NCBI GenBank assembly: GCA_004552485.1
Contig: SFOH01000050.1
Span: 1 to 13,743 of the forward strand
Direction: 5' to 3'
Length of the DNA: 13,743 nt
Origin: Bacteroidales bacterium
GTDB lineage: Bacteria > Bacteroidota > Bacteroidia > Bacteroidales > Muribaculaceae
In this document: positions 12,590-13,743 of the stretch, piece by piece
Layout of the letters: the number at the start of each line of letters is the position of its first letter
Position numbering within the stretch: position 1 is the stretch's first letter
Translations under genes and position numbers: made by a program
The notes under the pieces: generated by a model
The model's database searches: none
What the model saw: the letters and a program-made list of their open reading frames with translations, nothing else
What the model was told of the DNA's origin: nothing

Positions 12590-13612
12590 ATGAAAAGAAA
12601 CTCGATAGTGACGAAAATGTTTAGCGCCGCCGTGCTCTGCTCCGTGCTCTGGGGCTGCAGTTCGCGGACGGAACAGGGCACGCCGGTCAGCAAAGACGAT
12701 GCCGTGAAGGTCGAACGCCTCGACCTGCTGATTACCGAATACCCGAACATGAAGCCCGAGCGGCAACAGCAGACGCTCGACTCCCTGCGCCGCTACTGGC
12801 AGGGATGGCTCGGCATCATGGGCATGCAGCCCGTCGAAACGGAGTCGCTCGTGAAACTCGCCGGATCACCTGTGGTGACCGCCTTTGAGCCGGAAGTGTG
12901 CAAGGCCTTCCCCGACTTCGCGCCCTATGCCGACACCATCGGCTCGGCCATGGCCGCCGCGCGCCGCGACTCGCTGCGCCTGCCCGACTACGGCTATGCC
13001 ACCGTCGTCTGGGGCAACGATAAGAGCATTATCGTGGCCGACACCGTGATGTATATCGCACTGAATCAGTATCTTGGCCCCGAGCATGAGGCCTACGCCA
13101 GCTTCCCGGCATTCTTGACGCAGAACAAACGCCCCGACATGATTGCCTACAACGTCCTCGAGTCCGCCCTCGCTCTGACCTACCCCTACGAGGAGCCGAA
13201 GGCCGGTGCCACCGTGCTTAGCCGCATGGCCTACGAAGGCGCGCTCTCCTACCTGAAAATGCGCCTCGTGCCCGAGCCGCGTGAGGCCCGCGCCCTTGGA
13301 TTCACTGAGGCGCAGCTCGCCGACATACGCGCCAACGAAGGCTTTATGTGGCAGCAACTTGTCGGCCGCAACCTGTTGTACAGCACTGACAGTGAGCTGA
13401 TTGATCGGTTGATGAACCCGGCGCAAAACTCCGCGCCCATCTCGCCCGACGCCCCCGGCCGCGCCGCCGTCTACATCGGCTACCGCATCGTCTGCGCCTA
13501 CATGTCCGCCCATCCCGCGACCTCCCTGCGCACCCTCCTCACCCCCGCCTTCTACGCCTCCCCCTCCCTCCTCCGCCGCGCCGCCTACCAACCCGCCGCT
13601 ACCATTCATTGA
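12590..13612 (+). CDS. GldB-like lipoprotein
   Basis: This 340-residue protein begins with a lipoprotein signal (KRNSIVTKMFSAAVLCSVL, then WGC with Cys23). The ATG at 12590 is preferred over the longer open frame, which runs antisense to the amidase. The body follows the GldB family: FPDFAPYADTI, IALNQYLGPEHEAY (156-169), MAYEGALSYL (213-222), NEGFMW (249-254), LLYSTD and a C-terminal PGRAAVYIGYRIVCAYM. GldB is needed for gliding and type IX secretion in flavobacteria. Non-gliding gut Bacteroidales keep homologues whose role is unclear, so gliding should not be assumed. It would sit on the periplasmic or outer membrane side. The last ~150 bases are strikingly C-rich and G-poor on the coding strand. 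Confidence 0.85.
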   Translation: MKRNSIVTKMFSAAVLCSVLWGCSSRTEQGTPVSKDDAVKVERLDLLITEYPNMKPERQQQTLDSLRRYWQGWLGIMGMQPVETESLVKLAGSPVVTAFEPEVCKAFPDFAPYADTIGSAMAAARRDSLRLPDYGYATVVWGNDKSIIVADTVMYIALNQYLGPEHEAYASFPAFLTQNKRPDMIAYNVLESALALTYPYEEPKAGATVLSRMAYEGALSYLKMRLVPEPREARALGFTEAQLADIRANEGFMWQQLVGRNLLYSTDSELIDRLMNPAQNSAPISPDAPGRAAVYIGYRIVCAYMSAHPATSLRTLLTPAFYASPSLLRRAAYQPAATIH

Positions 13613-13642
13613 AAACGTCTTGTTTATTAGTAGAACTATAAC

Positions 13643-13658
13643 TCAACCTGTTGGTTGA
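13643..13658. repeat. Small inverted repeat after the GldB-like gene
   Basis: TCAACC (13643-13648) and GGTTGA (13653-13658) flank a 4-nt loop in AT-rich DNA, 31 bases after the GldB-like stop and 24 bases before the next ATG. It could be a weak terminator (followed by ATTAATTTC) or an operator for the next gene. Confidence 0.35.
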
Positions 13659-13681
13659 ATTAATTTCTTAAAATATTTACA

Positions 13682-13743
13682 ATGGAAAAGTTGCACATAT
13701 CGCTGATTTTTAGTAAATTAGAGGTAACCAAACCGATAGTTTA
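13682..13743 (+). CDS. Start of an unrecognised ORF (runs off the right edge)
   Basis: An ATG at 13682 opens a frame that stays open for 20 codons to the window end (begins MEKLHISLIF). The DNA is AT-rich, unlike the gene before it, which suggests a different origin. I do not recognise the protein from so few residues. A mobile-element or other accessory gene is possible. Confidence 0.35.
   Translation, partial: MEKLHISLIFSKLEVTKPIV

Overview
The window looks like a Bacteroidales chromosome segment. The evidence is Bacteroidetes-type promoters (TAnnTTTG -7 boxes, several with a TTTG element about 20-22 nt upstream), a GldB-like lipoprotein, a DUF4301 protein and a Bacteroides-like NagB. The core genes are GC-rich, which would suit a Muribaculaceae, Barnesiellaceae or Alistipes-like host better than classical Bacteroides. 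The genus cannot be fixed from the sequence alone.

Left part (1-about 2760): a visibly AT-rich accessory block. It holds the C-terminal part of a SnoaL/NTF2-like protein, a perfect hairpin terminator, a decayed GNAT acetyltransferase pseudogene, and a two-gene antibiotic resistance operon on the minus strand. That operon is a mef-type macrolide efflux pump followed by an Lnu(A)-type lincosamide nucleotidyltransferase. The pair matches the cargo of the Bacteroides mobilizable transposon NBU2, as I recall it. The block ends at the 3' end of a tRNA-Ser(TGA), which is the target type reported for NBU2. No integrase, mobilization gene or second attachment-site copy is inside the window, so the other end of the element would lie to the left.

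Middle (2769-3285): the tRNA-Ser gene with a good promoter, then about 350 bp of extremely G-rich (plus strand), gene-less, internally repetitive sequence with a G-quadruplex motif and a 12-bp perfect inverted repeat.

Right part (3286-13612): ordinary-looking chromosomal genes. A secreted TPR protein and a DUF4301 protein form a minus-strand operon. Divergent to it is a type II NADH dehydrogenase. This is convergent with a CapA-like lipoprotein, which shares a compact symmetric divergent promoter region with nagB (glucosamine-6-phosphate deaminase). After a strong terminator come an N-acetylmuramoyl-L-alanine amidase and an MCE/MlaD-type lipid-transport protein as a minus-strand operon (amidase first). 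Divergent from these is a GldB-like lipoprotein. The common theme is cell envelope and amino-sugar metabolism.

The last ~130 bases are AT-rich again and contain the beginning of an unrecognised ORF. I saw no CRISPR array, no rRNA and no complete insertion sequence. The best leads are the NBU2-like island at the tRNA-Ser, the G-rich repetitive tract, and the nucleotidyltransferase-like motifs in the DUF4301 protein.
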